A stretch of DNA of 64,000 bases, taken from Rhabditoides inermis. Its lineage: Eukaryota; Nematoda; Chromadorea; Rhabditida; Rhabditidae. The notes under the pieces are model-generated. The model was not told the origin of the DNA and searched no databases. It saw only the letters and a list, made by a program, of their open reading frames with translations. Both the position numbers and the translations under genes were made by a program. The stretch is from NCBI GenBank assembly GCA_963966185.1, contig CAWZYM010000055.1, positions 62,001 to 126,000 on the forward strand, read 5' to 3'. Below are positions 16,784 through 43,540 of this stretch, piece by piece (the first letter of the stretch is position 1; each line of letters begins with the position of its first letter).

Positions 16784-17409
16784 TTAGAGTTGCTCACATT
16801 GTTTCATAGCTTTTTCCGCGTCTCTCTCGCTTCTTTTCTTTTATTCATTCTCGCATCATATCGTGTAGCATAATGTATTGGTTCTTTTTGCGTAGTTTCA
16901 TCTTACCCCAGTGTACAACCGTCGTTTTACTCGTTTCACTCTGATCACATCAGTTCATCTTATAACACTCGCATATTTAAGTTTATATATTCTAGGTTCT
17001 CATGAGTTTTCACAATCTGGCACCTTGCATATATTGTTTTTGAGAGAGATTCGTATACGTTGGTACCTTTGAAACGCGTAGTGAGTCTGAAGAGACTAGC
17101 CCCGAATTCATTCTGAACCTACTCACATTCGGTCACATCTCTATTGTTCGAAATAAATTGATTCATAATCAAGAAATTTGTTTATTGATTGTTTCTATAA
17201 CTATAATCACAAGAACGACATTGATAGTATTGCTATGGAGGTTCTGGTGCCCCTGTTTACGATCATGCAAGTTATTCTAAGGCAATCACACTTATTTCAG
17301 TAATAAATACTAGTCTAAGCACACTTGAGCATTACTGGGTGTTGGATTGAGATATCGTGGGTTTGATTTGGATTTGGAGAGATTCTAGGATCCGTAGTGG
17401 GAAATATGG
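16784..17409. other. 3' intergenic between convergent PLXDC and the Cys-loop receptor locus
   Basis: No coding exon. A plus-strand AATAAA at 17152-17157 could end PLXDC. A minus-strand AATAAA (TTTATT at 17181-17186) could end receptor cassette A, about 225 bases after its stop. Confidence 0.55.
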
Positions 17410-30951
<13,542 letters not shown>

Positions 30952-31012
30952 ACTGTAGACAGGACACGGAATACGGTCGGCGACTACCGGCACATGCGAG
31001 AGGCGGGGTGAG

Positions 31013-31130
31013 AGGCGAGTGGGGAGTGACGGGGCGAGTGGGGAGTGACGGGGCGAGTGGGGAGTGACGGGGCGAGTGGGGAGTGACGGGGCGAGTGGGG
31101 AGTGACGGGGCGAGTGGGGAGTAGAGAGTG
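31013..31130 (+). repeat. 19-bp minisatellite upstream of the receptor start
   Basis: About six copies of GAGTGGGGAGTGACGGGGC in tandem, directly 5' of the receptor first exon (which ends at 30951). Confidence 0.85.
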
Positions 31131-31327
31131 GCGTGGCGAGGGGCGGGACCGATGGCTGCCGGCCGCAGGCTCTGCAATCGATAGGATCAGGGGTTCCGAG
31201 GATAGAGTGTGGATATAAAGGGGAGGATACATGATGTAGGCATGTAGGTGTCCATTGCACTCACTCATGAGAAGAGAAAGCCATTCACGAACAAGACACA
31301 ACACGCACCCACCAATTAGACGAGAGA

Positions 31328-31564
31328 GAGAGGGGGGGAGAGAGGGAGAGGGAGAGGGAGAGGGAGAGGGAGAGGGAGAGGGAGAGGGAGAGGGAGAGGG
31401 AGAGGGAGAGGGAGAGGGAGAGGGAGAGGGAGAGGGAGAGGGAGAGGGAGAGGGAGAGGGAGAGGGAGAGGGAGAGGGAGAGGGAGAGGGAGAGGGAGAG
31501 GGAGAGGGAGAGGGAGAGGGAGAGGGAGAGGGAGAGGGAGAGGGAGAGGGAGAGGGAGAGAGAG
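31328..31564 (+). repeat. Hexamer array (GGGAGA)n
   Basis: Near-pure GGGAGA repeats of about 235 bp, open in several frames as Gly-Glu or Arg-Glu dipeptides. A second GGGAGA array of the same kind is at 39785-39912 inside SCFD1. Confidence 0.9.
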
Positions 31565-32454
31565 ATGTGGGCATACATATGATGCCGCGAAGCTCAATGA
31601 TTGCTGGGGCAAAAACGCGACGATTCAGAATACACCCAATGTGAGTGAAGACGCAGTAAAATGGGGCCGAATATAAAAGCGAAGCGAGTGGCGGAGAGAT
31701 TTTATCGCGCGAAGAGCCGCCAATAAAATCAAAGCTTTTCGGATGAAGGAGGAACGGGAGGAAAGAGAGGAAGGAAAGATGGAGAGAAGGAGGAAGGAAA
31801 GAAGGACAGAATGCGGATGGGTCGGTGGCCGGTGCCGATTCTTAGCAATCTACCCGCAAGCACAAAAGAATGGAGAAAAAGTCATGGAAACAGGCGATCG
31901 CACGTTTTTGGAGTGTTTGCAAGGAGTACTCTCGGTTGGTTGGAATATTCCAGCACTTCTACAAAAGAAGCAGAGCGAAGCAGTCGATCGGCACGTCAAC
32001 ACAACGAGAGAAAACATCAATGATCAACGGACTGCTCCACAGCTCCACCCCTGCTCCTTCTCCCTCACTCCTCCTCCTCCCTTGCTCCCATCACATCTGC
32101 GGCTAATTAGAGGCGATTGGTGTGGAGACTTTGACTAACACTGCCAATACAAAATATGATCATTAAAAGAGAGAGAATGACTCAGTGTCAGTGAGTAAAG
32201 ATAAAAGGGAAGGAGAACGAGCAACGAGAGAAGTCAGCTTGCAGCTTTCAAGAACTGCGCAAGAGAACAATCCTGCCTAGTCAACAAATATTTTGATAGA
32301 ACTGAACTAAAAGTAACGAAAGGAAAGAAAGGCTGCATGCGGACATCAAGTGATCAGTCAAGACGCAATACACAGTGTTCGTTAGTGGAGATTGCTTTGT
32401 TCCTGTCGCCAGAGGCATCTAATTCTGATTCTCCCTCCTTTCAGAATGAATGTA

Positions 32455-32819
32455 GGGGGAGAGGGAGAGAGGGAGAGAGGGAGAGAGGGAGAGAGGTAGA
32501 GAGGGGGGAGAGGGGGAGAGGGGGAGAGGGAGAGAGGGAGAGAGGGAGAGAGGGAGAGAGGGAGAGAGGGAGAGAGGGAGAGAGGGAGAGAGGGAGAGAG
32601 GGAGAGAGGTAGAGAGGGGGGAGAGGGGGAGAGGGGGAGAGGGGGAGAGGGGGAGAGGGAGAGAGGGAGAGAGGGAGAGAGGGAGAGAGGGAGAGAGGGA
32701 GAGAGGGAGAGAGGGAGAGAGGGAGAGAGGGAGAGAGGGAGAGAGGGAGAGAGGGAGAGAGGGAGAGAGGGAGAGAGGGAGAGAGGGAGAGAGGGAGAGA
32801 GGGAGAGAGGGAGAGAGGG

Positions 32820-32850
<31 letters not shown>
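32455..32850 (+). repeat. Octamer array (GGGAGAGA)n
   Basis: About 390 bp of the 8-bp unit GGGAGAGA. It is interrupted by two similar GGTAGAGAGGGGGGAGAGGG blocks near 32496 and 32606, which suggests a higher-order duplication of about 110 bp inside the array. Confidence 0.85.
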
Positions 32851-32852
<2 letters not shown>

Positions 32853-34922
32853 GGAAAGAAGAACACAAACTCCTCCACAGCAATTCGTGTCGATAATAAC
32901 ACTCCGGGAAAGGAATTTGGTGAATCGAGAGTGGGAGAGAGAGAGGGAGAGAGGGAGAGAGAGGAGGAGGAGGAGGAGGAGGAGGAGGAGGGAAGGCGGA
33001 GAACGCTCGCGTCTCCGAAATGAATAGTCTCCGCGGCGCTTCTCGTCTTCTATTAGAACTCACGGGTGCTAGCAAGACAATAACAAGAAGCAAAGAAGTA
33101 GATTCGCCGCCTCTCACTCCACTCAAAGGGTCCTTCCGCACACTGAATGGAGCAGCCTCCTCCCCTCTCCTCCTTCCCTCCTCCTCCCCTCTTCCTTCTC
33201 CTCCGTCTCCTACTAATCGTGTTCAACGATAGCCCCGCACCCCAAAAGAACGAACACGCGGTATTGTTATCCAATAACAGTGCTGACAAATAGGATTGAG
33301 GGACATTACAGAGACAGACTATCGATACGCGGCATCGGAATCTGTACGACTGGAAGATAGGGGGAGAGGGGGAAACCGCAGGTGACACCTGTACAGCCAA
33401 CTCTCACACAACACTCGCCGACGGGCGAATGCAAACCGACACGCGCAAAACAATAACAATCCAGGAGGCGAATGATTGTTGATAATAAGCGAGTGACAGA
33501 GGGGGGATAAGACTCGGGCACGGCCCGTTCTCACATGTCTTACAATAAGACACACTCGACCACACACCACATCATCCCTCATTTGCATACACAGAATCCC
33601 ACGCGATCGAAAAGAAAAGGTGAGGGAAGATTGGGGGAGGGGGAAGACAAACAGTGATATGAGCAGAAGAGCGTCTTTGCATCTTCCTCCTCCGTTCCAA
33701 CCAACTGCCGAGAAAAGTGTGAACTGAGTTGTTTGGATCAACTGTTCTCCTTTGAGGGGGGACTACCTTTTTTCTCTTCCCGTCCCCATCTCTACCTCTC
33801 AACCCCACACCTACATACATATGCTCGCCTTGCCACGCGAGACGCACACTCACAACAGCATAACCTACTTATAGCCTGCTTCAGAGCGATAGTTTTCGAT
33901 CTACCTCGCTTGCAGTTCGAAATACGGTGCGATAACCGTCTGCCTCTCTTGTTTCGCGCGCTTTTACCGAGTGCTGACTCTTCGTCTTTCTCTGATCTAC
34001 CCCACCGCGCGCAACTTATTGCGAGAATAGAACTATATAATACCGGTACTTCTGGATGTGTAGGAGTTTTGGAAACACTCGAAACACTGGAGCGACTGAC
34101 TGTTCACGCATCGCTACACATAGAGAGAGGGAGAGAGGGAGAGGGAGAGAGTTGGAGTGAGAGGGTAGTGAGAAGTCGAATCGTAACTCCCTATCTCCTA
34201 TCTTTTCACAATCTCATCCCAACCCCGCAACTCGATTGTGCCCTAGAAAAGGGCCAAAACAGGGTGAGCCGACAGAAACGAACAACATTCATTTGCAAGT
34301 ATGTGTGAAACATCTATCACATGTATTAATATATGCAGTTTTCCACTTATACCAGCCAAACAAGGGTTAATAAATTAATACGATAGACTCTCACCCGGGC
34401 AAATCACAGGCAAACCGATGTTACAGTGTTACAGAACAACACTACGGGTCTCTAGAAATAGGAAATGGATCAATAATCGATGAGGAGTGATAGCCGGGAG
34501 GGATCGGGGCGGTCTCATCACTGACTCTTAACGTCAAAAAAGAGAGGAAAAGAACACATGTTCGCGAGACGGATCGAGTGTACAATGAGAGGGAGAGGGA
34601 GAGAAGGGAGAGAAGGGAGAGAAAGAGGAGTGATACCAATCACCAGATCAATAGCCTAGGGGCAGAGAGTGGTATCACTTCCTCTCCAGTCAACCTTCAG
34701 TCTCAACGAGAGAGAGAAAGGAAAGAAGAGAAAAGCACAAGACATTCATGATACAATTACACCATGAGAGAGATACACACAAGGAAAGGAGAGAAGGGAA
34801 GAGAGGCGAGCCGAGTCCATATGGGTCTTCTCCCCTGCTCCTGCTCCTCTTCCTTCTCCCTCTGCTCCAGAGTGGGCGGTGCTTGGGGAGGCGAGTGAGG
34901 GACAGCCAATCAGCGCGCTCGC

Positions 34923-37900
34923 CTACTGCACTTGGCGACCCAGCTGCGTGAGCTGAAACAACACATTCAATTATGCAACACTCATCACACACAAAACGGT
35001 GAGAATATGAATATGGAATGAAGGGGGGAGAGGAACGGGGTTCGAGAGAAAGCAGACGTCACCCCTCTCTCCCAAGAGAGTCATCAACGAGTGCATCCAA
35101 CCAACACCCCATACCCTCCTCCTCCTTCTCTCTCTCTCTCCGGCCCTCTTCTTCCATGACTGATATGTCTGATCATAATCACTCATCCTCTCCATATTAC
35201 ATCACAAAACGTCTGTCACAACTATGTCCAGTTGGTTGTAAAAAAACCTCCCGTCCATAGACTACCCTTACAAAAAGAGTAGATGGGGGGTGGCGGGCAA
35301 CGCGACGCCTCATTAGCAGACATCGGCTGTCAAAGTACGAGTGTCCACTCGCAGTCCCAGCCAGGAGCAGGAGTATCTCCCTCCTTTCCCTTCCCCACTC
35401 TCTCTCTCTCTCTGTCTCTCTCCTTCCCTCTTCATCATCCAATCTCACCAATCAACCAAAAATTGCGAATTCGTGCGCTGGTCGGTCGGCAGGCAGAGGA
35501 CACTCGAATCGGGAAGAGACAAAGAATGAGAGCAGAGCAGAGCCAAGGGAAGAGTGATGTCATCATAATCCAGCCAGCTCCCTCCGACCCACTATGTCTT
35601 CCTCACGCACGCACATACACCCATCTCCCCTCTCTCTCTCTCTCTCTCTCTCTCTGCTTCCATTCCGATCGGAACGCCATCACATCAAGAGACGCGTCTC
35701 GAAAAACTAATCACCTAGATTACTTGGCATCATTAAATGGCCAAAAAAATCCAGCTACAGCCTTACACAAACTTTGTGTGCGTCTGTGCAGAGAGGGAAC
35801 GAGGTCTACCACTAATAGGGAAAGCGTACGTATAGGAAAAGAAGGAGACGGAGCAGAGAGGGAGAGAGGGAGCGACAGAAGGAGGGAAGGAGAGGAGAGA
35901 GGGAGGGAGAGAGAGAGGAAGAGAGAGAGGAAGAGAGAGAGGAAGAGAGAGAGGAAGAGAGCAGAGAGCGAGAGAGAGAGAGAGAGCAGGGAGAGGGAGC
36001 GATGGGGGATGCTTGTCGCTAATGGATAGAGAATCTCGCGCAGACAAGAGGGACCTAGGGTGGTGTGGTGAGGAGACCAGGAGACATCTCACATGCCCAA
36101 TTCCAAAAACACACGTGTCGAGACTGCACGACTACCCGGTGAATGAGTTGAGAAGGCTATGGAATGCCCTACCGGAGAAGGTTGTATTGGAGGAGACCAA
36201 ACAGTCGTTCAAGCGTGTTGTCAAGAATCTGTGAATTGTGACCGTCGGAGACGGTGTTTTATCCTACTAACAGTTGTTTCATCGACTAGCGTGCTTATAT
36301 AGCACGTTAGTTGAACTAATCTAGTTCTCACAGTTGTTATAATCCAAGGCTCTGTCTTGTTTTCGGCTGAGAACAATTGGTACGGCTATATCCTTGTTAC
36401 TCTCTATGAGTAGTGAGATAAACGCAATACCAGCAATAAAAAAAACACTTACCTCCAAACAGAGACGAAATCCCAAATCCCCCATCCACACACACCCACA
36501 ACAAGTCTTTCCAACCTCCTCATATGCCGGTCGAAGACACTCCGTGTAGCTCTGCCACCTATTCTCTCCAGCCCATTGTCTCCGTTTTGCATCTCCAATA
36601 AACCCTCTCGCATATTACAACTTCCTTTTTTTGCCATGCAACCATCTATGATGGGCTTGCCCTTTTTCATTTCTCAACTCTCATTCTGGGAGGGCTTTCA
36701 TTGGACAGCCCTCACACCCCAATGAACATGAATGAAGAAGAGGACGGAGTGAACTGGGAGGGAGGAGGAGGGGGGGGGAGGGGGCTGGGGGAACACCGAG
36801 GAGCACCGACCAGTGCAGCACGGGAGCCACTCCGCACTTCTGCAATCCATTCAAGTCGCTTGCAGCGCATGTCAAAATGCGATCGGCTGCGAAGACGCGC
36901 GCGCAAAAACTCCCATGGCAAGAAAGAGGCGTGTGCCTCGGATGCAGAAAGAGAGAGACCAAACCGAATATGCAACCAGCGCAGTCGCTTTTTTAAATTT
37001 TATTCTCCTCTTCTCCCCCCCCCCTCACTCGAATCACAGAACGCGCTTAGGGTCGGAGGAGGGGACTTTCTTCAACTTCATATCACAATCTTTCAGATAT
37101 ACAGAAGGAACAAGTGGGGAAAGGAAGGAGAAGGGAGAGCAAATCACCTTCATTCCAACACTCCCTCAGCATCCGCAACAATAGCACACCCTCTCTTCTT
37201 TCACTTCTCGTATTTACCCGTACACAACTCGACACACGAATAAAATAAATCCTTACTCAGGCGCTCCGAGAGTCTCGCGAGACTCGGCTCCTTACCCCCT
37301 GCGGTCATCGAGAGAGGGGGGGGGGGAGAGAGGGAGGGAGAGAGAGCAAAACAAGAAGACACGAGCTATGAACAGCCTTGGTGCAGCCAGACTGACCATT
37401 CCACTCCGCTCTCGAGCGAACAACTCACTATATCATAGAATAACACTCCTCTTTCCACCCTGCTCTCCATCTCTCTCTCTCTCTCTCTCTTTCTATCTCT
37501 TTCTCTCTTTCTCCACTTCCCACTTCAATACAAAACAACCAACAAGGGTTCTTCCCTTTTCTTTTTTGATTCCTTTCATCACTTCCTCATTCCTTCGAAA
37601 TTGGACATAGAAATATCTCTCTTTCTCCCTCTCGCTTTATACACATGGACAAATGGCACGCAAACGAGTCATCCGGATCTAGATTATGCATGTAACACAA
37701 TATCAAAACGTCTCGATGACAAGGAACTGGAGACGTATGGGTGTGTTCAGGAAGCACGCTGTCAGCAAATCTACGTCATCCACGAGATTCCGGGAGCACG
37801 TATCACACACACACACACACACACCTCCTCTCACTCTCACTCTATTCACACTCATTCAGTCGTTCGCTTGCCATTGCCTCCATCGCCACAGCTTCCTCTT

Positions 37901-37948
37901 TCCATATCCAATTTCATACATCGATGTCCCGACAGACGTCTATCCACC

Positions 37949-37990
<42 letters not shown>

Positions 37991-40164
37991 TTCACACTTT
38001 CATCTTTCAACTTTTCTCCAGCCTGAGGGGTTGTTGGAGGAAGGAGAGTACGCAGCCAACCCCATAGGAGTGAGGTATGAGCGAAACGAGGCGGCATGCG
38101 TCACACAACACACTGAATCATCCAACCCACCCTGCATACACATGGCCCGTCCCTCTCCGAGAGAGGAGCGAGGTGGAGAGGGGAGAGGGGGATGACATGT
38201 TTCACGTCCGTTTCATAGTGATACAATCATGGTGATACAATTTGGTCGGCGCCCTCTGTAGGCCGACGACACACCTTGAGGGCACATGAGAGAGAAAGGA
38301 GGGACGGCGGATGCAGCTCCGTCCATCCATCCATCCTCTCCATCTACAACGATCGAACACCGACCAGCACCGCCATCTCTGCTCCACTTAGCATTCCATC
38401 CACAACCCACCTCCGAACCAGGAGAAAGAAAGGGAAAGAGAGCGGGGATAGGGACGGGGGACTGACCTGATCAGTGAATTGCTTGGGATTGACGAGCTCG
38501 GTGCACCCGTAGGTGACCCTGTGAAGTCCTTTCGTCTTCCCATACTCGACCAGGTTCTGGTATTCCACGTAGTTGCCGCCTCCAACGACAAACAAAACAA
38601 CGTCGTGAGGGGGCTGCTGCTGTCGGATGCGGGACTGGGAGGAGCTGAAAGGGAGGGAGGGTGAGAGAGGGGAGAGAGGAGGGAGACAGTGACACTCACT
38701 CCCTGTTCAGAGTGTGCATGAGCTTGGGATCGAGGTATCTGAGCGTGTCGTCAGCTGACCCAGCCTGTGACGTCATCGTCATTCCCGGCATCGCAGAGGG
38801 AGGAGTGATCAGCTCATCCACCATCTGAAATACAATGCAAATGAATCAGCATCGATTCGACATGTAACCCCGTTCTTTTGTCTTCCAAATAGCCTAGCCA
38901 AGATTGTTCTCATAAATCGCAGCAGAGTGCGTTTCATTGCATTCATTCCTCCCTCTCTGTTCTCTATTCCCCAGAGTCTTCATCCATCCACCCACTTCAC
39001 GCACTATCAAACACCAACCATGCACTGAATCGTCATCCAGCCAATCCAACCACTCCAACCCACACACAATAGCTACCTCATAGCAACACATTTGCATACA
39101 TCAGTCGCCTGTCAGAGCGTTTCATGTCTCCTGTCCGCCCCCTCTGCTCCCGAGGGAACACACTGCTCCTCCTCCTCCTCCTCCTCCTCTATCCGCTACT
39201 GTTCTTCTCGCGAACGCACACATTTTGCGTCACTGCATCACTCATCCAAGTCGCTCACTCATTCTGTCATCCCCGGACCCCCCCCCCCCCAAAAAAAAAG
39301 AGACAGAGACAGTCCAAAAGAGGCAACGAATATGTAAAAGAGAGAAAGGGGGACACGAATCTCTTTCTCTCTCTTCTCATTCACATCGACATCTCTGTCA
39401 TAAAAAGCGCAAGTAGCAAAAACACGGCGCAAATTGGTATGGCAGTAGCACGAACACCAACCTCTCTATCGCACTCGCTACTCATTCTTCTTTCGGACCA
39501 CCAATCGGGCGCCACCAGCAACCCGCATTCGTCTAGATTAGCCAGATGAGAGAGAGAGAGAGTGCGCAACCGCTCCTCCTCCTCCTCCTCCCCCCCTGCT
39601 CCTCCTGCTCCATGCCAATCCCTCCATTACGCGCACTTTTTTCTCCGCGGCTAATCTCTCATAACGACCCACAACCCAAGAGAGGAAAGAGAGCACATAT
39701 AATACGCAAGTTGGATGTGCTGTTCGAGCTGGAAGAAATCGGGTCAACAAAGAGGAGAGGAGAGGGAGGGAGGGAGGGAGAGGGAGAGAAAGAGGGAGAG
39801 GGAGAGGGAGAGGGAGAGGGAGAGGGAGAGGGAGAGGGAGAGGGAGAGGGAGAGGGAGAGGGAGAGGGAGAGGGAGAGGGAGAGGGAGAGGGAGAGGGAG
39901 AGGGAGAGGGAGCGGGAGGGAGGGAGCGAGAGGGAAGGGGGTGTATTGCGGACGCACCTTCGTCATGTGTAGGTTGTGCTTCTTGGGAACCAGGTTCTTC
40001 ACTCCTTCCATCACGAACTTGGACGAGTGCGACAGGAGCTTCCCGAACATCGACGTAGTCTTAGTACCAGCACCCTGAAACCAAATATTTGATTTCTCTC
40101 GTGAAAAGAATAGAACCGCTCTGCGGGCCCATTATACAAATCTACTTGCTCTTTCTCCGTTCTC

Positions 40165-40214
<50 letters not shown>

Positions 40215-42600
40215 CCTACTCTCTCACCTCGTCGGCCTGGCTCCTTCCGAGGGAAGAGATGGAACGGAGTTTCTTCACGAATCCCAGGGCAGCGTCGTCG
40301 ACTCCTCTCTCGCGAAGGAACTGCATCAGACCAGCCAGCTCCGTCTCAAACATACGGTTACTAGACTAGACAATATGAAAAAGGGGTTGCGAAAATGGTG
40401 ACCTGTGCGATGGAGTCAGCACAGAGATAGTGGATGAGACACACTCGGAGCACGTCCTGATTGCAAACAATTGCAGACAGGAGAGAGAGCAGCTCCTGGT
40501 CTGGAACAAGTGTTGATAGCGGGGGAGCGGGAAGAGGCGGGGAAGGAGAGATGGTACATACCGAGGGGGCTCCTCTGCAGCAGCTTCTGTTCCAGCTCGA
40601 ACAGCACATCCAACTTGCGCTGCTTGATCACCTACAATCACCTTACAAAACCGATAATCAAACAATAAAAACATGAACTATGAACTAACATCGAGCAGAG
40701 TAGTGGCGACGTTGGTGTGAAGATCGATGAGCCTGTCATTTCGAATAACACTTTTGAGAGCAACAGACACGACAGTGAAAGGAGTACCTCTTCTGTTCGA
40801 GAAGTTGTGGGAGGGAAGAGACGGTGGATCCGAGTTTGCTCGTCGTATCAGAAAGGAGAGACGACATGGCTGCGTCAGCCTCGTTCCCTTCCATACCCTG
40901 CGCAACACAACGCAATCAACAAAATGTATAAATAATTTGCTGACAGCATGTAAACCGATAAACAAACATCATACCATGGCGTGTTTGAGGCGCTTGATCT
41001 CGTCTTCACTGCTGCGGTAGGCCTCCAGATCCTCCTGGATTGCCTCAGCCACAAGAGGGAACGCCGAACCCTGCAACATCTCTCTCTCTCCCCCCCCCCT
41101 CTCACCCACCTTATGCTTGCTCCACAGCTTGTCGGCTCCCCCAGTAGCCATATCGTATTCCTTCTTTTTCCCGCTCGCCTCCTTTATCACAACCCGGTTC
41201 TGGTCCAACTCCTACAACATCAACACATCAAGCATACACGATCGATCAATCGATGTGTGCTCACCAGCACATCGTGTATGAGTGCCTGGTATGTCCATGT
41301 GTGGTGGAGCATAGTGGCGAGGTCGGCCGATCGATCAGCTATCACGAGCAGAGGGCGAGAGGCGTTCAGCTGCCCCACACGGCCACAATCCAACTAAAAA
41401 TAGACGCTATCGAAAAACGCCAACTTGCATCGTTTCATGTTCCACACAAACATCATGATCATGAACTCATTCAGTTGATGACAATGTAGAGGACCACCCA
41501 CTGCGAATAGGTTGTTTCGGGCGTCGCGGAGGTTGTCGCGCAGCTTCTGGTCGAGACGCTGAAAGCACTCCATCAACGGCGGACACAGGCCCTGTCCTAC
41601 CATGGCCACCTGCTCGGCTGCGTTGTCCTTGGCACAGCGGATGACAGGCACGATCCCCATCGTGGCACACACCGCGAACAGACTAACACCAAACAATATA
41701 TCAATCAATATCAATCAATCGTGACTGCTCACCCGTCGGCAGTCTGTTCGATCAGCTGCTGCATCTGCTCATCCGACGTCGACGGGTCATTGATCGCTAT
41801 AATTAAAAAGTAAAAACAACAACAACAAATGAACCCGATACCGTAGTAGCTGAGCGGGCTGTTCTCGGAGTAGCGGCGCAACACGAACAGGTCGTCTTCG
41901 AGAGAGATGAAGTTGAGGTACTGGTCCATCACCTCAACCACGGCTGATGCAATTCAACACTACTCACGACCTACCTTGTGCACATTCTGGATGCACTGTC
42001 CCTGCACTGATGCAGCTGCCAGGTTCTCGAGGCGAGGGCGGGACAGAGGCGACACCAGGTTGATGTAGAAACTGTCGTACATCGACTTCTTTAGGTCGTC
42101 CGACAGAAGCTCTATGTTCTGATCCGATGGGGAGACAAAGTACACGGCAGGCACATCGGGGAGAGGCTCGCGGCGAGCAGAAACCAGCCTGTGATTACGT
42201 ATTGTAGTATCATTTCAAGAAAGAATAAAAGATTCATGGTATTCATATGACTGCTATAACTGACACTAAGGACTGACATGTGGAGTGTGACGCCGAGCTC
42301 CCTGAGGTGTTTGACGGAGAGGAGCGGGCTGATAACGTCCTGGCAGAAGCGATCCATCACCAGAACCTACAACGGGTATGAGGATTGCAATGACAATCAA
42401 TCAATCAATCACCTTCCACACCGGCTCGGAGACCATCGTGTTCACAGCCGGCGCATTCAGATTGATCATCTGCCGCAACGCAGCTGAAATGGGAGTGTGA
42501 CAGTTGAAACATGTAGATCGACAAGTTCAAGTACAGTATACATACCGATCTGCCGTGTGCGGACTGTTTCGAGCTTCTGCTCACCAGGGAGCATGTTCAT
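34923..42600 (-). CDS. SCFD1: SM protein SCFD1 (Sly1)
   Basis: Sec1/Munc18 family protein SCFD1/Sly1, which binds syntaxin-5-type SNAREs and promotes ER-Golgi fusion in both directions. Recognisable in order: [192 protein letters not shown] and [15 protein letters not shown]. The conserved extreme C-terminus LTQLGRQVQ (human LSQLGQK) is found 3.5 kb away as a 30-bp last exon, 34923-34952. It joins phase 0 after TTTCAG and ends in TAG. The start ATG (42598-42600) is six bases after a TTTAG acceptor. It acts in the same SNARE pathway as the ZW10 tether. Confidence 0.93.
36000..36447 (+). mobile_element. 3' end of a non-LTR retrotransposon (LINE), inside the last SCFD1 intron
   Basis: The frame 36013-36234 codes for a typical LINE ORF2 C-terminus: [20 protein letters not shown], then VV, a short gap, and [12 protein letters not shown], like the R-x-x-WN-x-LP-x-x-VV...SFK ending common in jockey/CR1-type elements. 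About 200 bp of 3' untranslated sequence follows, with a hairpin (CGTGCTTATATAGCACG at about 36290-36306) and a short A-rich tail (CAATAAAAAAAA, near 36434-36445). It is 5'-truncated, with the reverse transcriptase core absent, and antisense to SCFD1. Confidence 0.7.
39785..39912 (+). repeat. Hexamer array (GGGAGA)n in an SCFD1 intron
   Basis: About 125 bp of GGGAGA, between the exon with HNLHMTK (starting near 39985) and the next SCFD1 exon near 38825. The same intron carries runs of CTCCTC near 39165-39190 and 39570-39605. Confidence 0.85.
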
Positions 42601-43540
42601 TGTTACCTAAACAATAAGTCTTCGACATGAGTTCTTATCTGATCGGTATCTCAATCGTAATAATGCATCACAACATTACATGTGTAATATACAACAATAC
42701 GCTATTGAATACACATATCATAACACAAACAACTTGAGATTTCAGGATCTTAATGCGGTTGGTATGGCATAAAAATATGAACAAACAGTTAAAAAATACA
42801 TGAGGCATACGCTTGCGAAAAGAAATAATAATTATACAAAGAAAAACACCCAAAATCAGCTGAAATCGATCGATACTGCCACGTTCAACAGAATAGGAGT
42901 ACGGTGCATTGGCACTAGAGCGCACATATTATTTCATATTCTTCGAGATAACGTTTTGAAAATCAGTGGATGTCAATGATACAATAAAATACTACAAAAA
43001 TATACATTCTATTGGTGGATAGATCGATTTCTAATGTGATCAACTTTTTGGGTGTGCCGTCATCAGTATCGCAACGCAACGGTCTTTCCCTACAGAGAGC
43101 GCACTTGGCCACATTCACTCCAGATTATAATCAAACACAAACATGATGCACACGTATTGTATCGATTTCAATGTGTGAACACCACTTTCATACTCCATAT
43201 ATACTCCATATATACTCCACGCCACATAGAAACTCGGTTTGAATTGGCGCGGGCGGGCTGTTTCGATCTACTCTGGGTTTCCCGCTCGAACTACCGGCTG
43301 CAATGAGCTCTCGGCCGAGTGTGGGTGCGGCAGTCGACTCGAACTCTGCACTCGTTCTCCCCTCCTCCCTCGCCGGTCTGTTCTCCATCCCTAGTTGACT
43401 CATGCACGTGGCCATTTCTCCATGCTTTTTGCTCCATCTTATCACACCCTCCCCTCCTTCCAGCCTTATCTATTGTTTGTTCCCTTCCTTTTCCGTTCTG
43501 TCCATTGTCCTGTTGTCATCTCCAACCTCCTCTCGTAACC
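42601..43540. promoter_or_regulatory. Shared upstream region of SCFD1 (-) and REEP (+)
   Basis: About 940 bp between divergent starts. The SCFD1 side is AT-rich. Near 43193-43220 there are three copies of the word ACTCCATATAT, and the last 300 bp before the REEP exon are GC- and pyrimidine-rich. No exon is evident. Confidence 0.45.

Larger units (their letters stand above)
30952..34922. other. Intergenic, repeat-rich, between the receptor start and the SCFD1 end
   Basis: No exon could be supported. The region contains several minisatellites (listed separately), purine-rich microsatellites, and long but unconvincing frames such as 31870-32106 and 33733-34308. It should also hold the receptor promoter. 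Confidence 0.5.

Noticed and set aside
33733..34308. 191-codon frame in the receptor-SCFD1 intergenic region
   Set aside because: Contains translated GGGAGAG repeat and no recognisable motif; probably chance.
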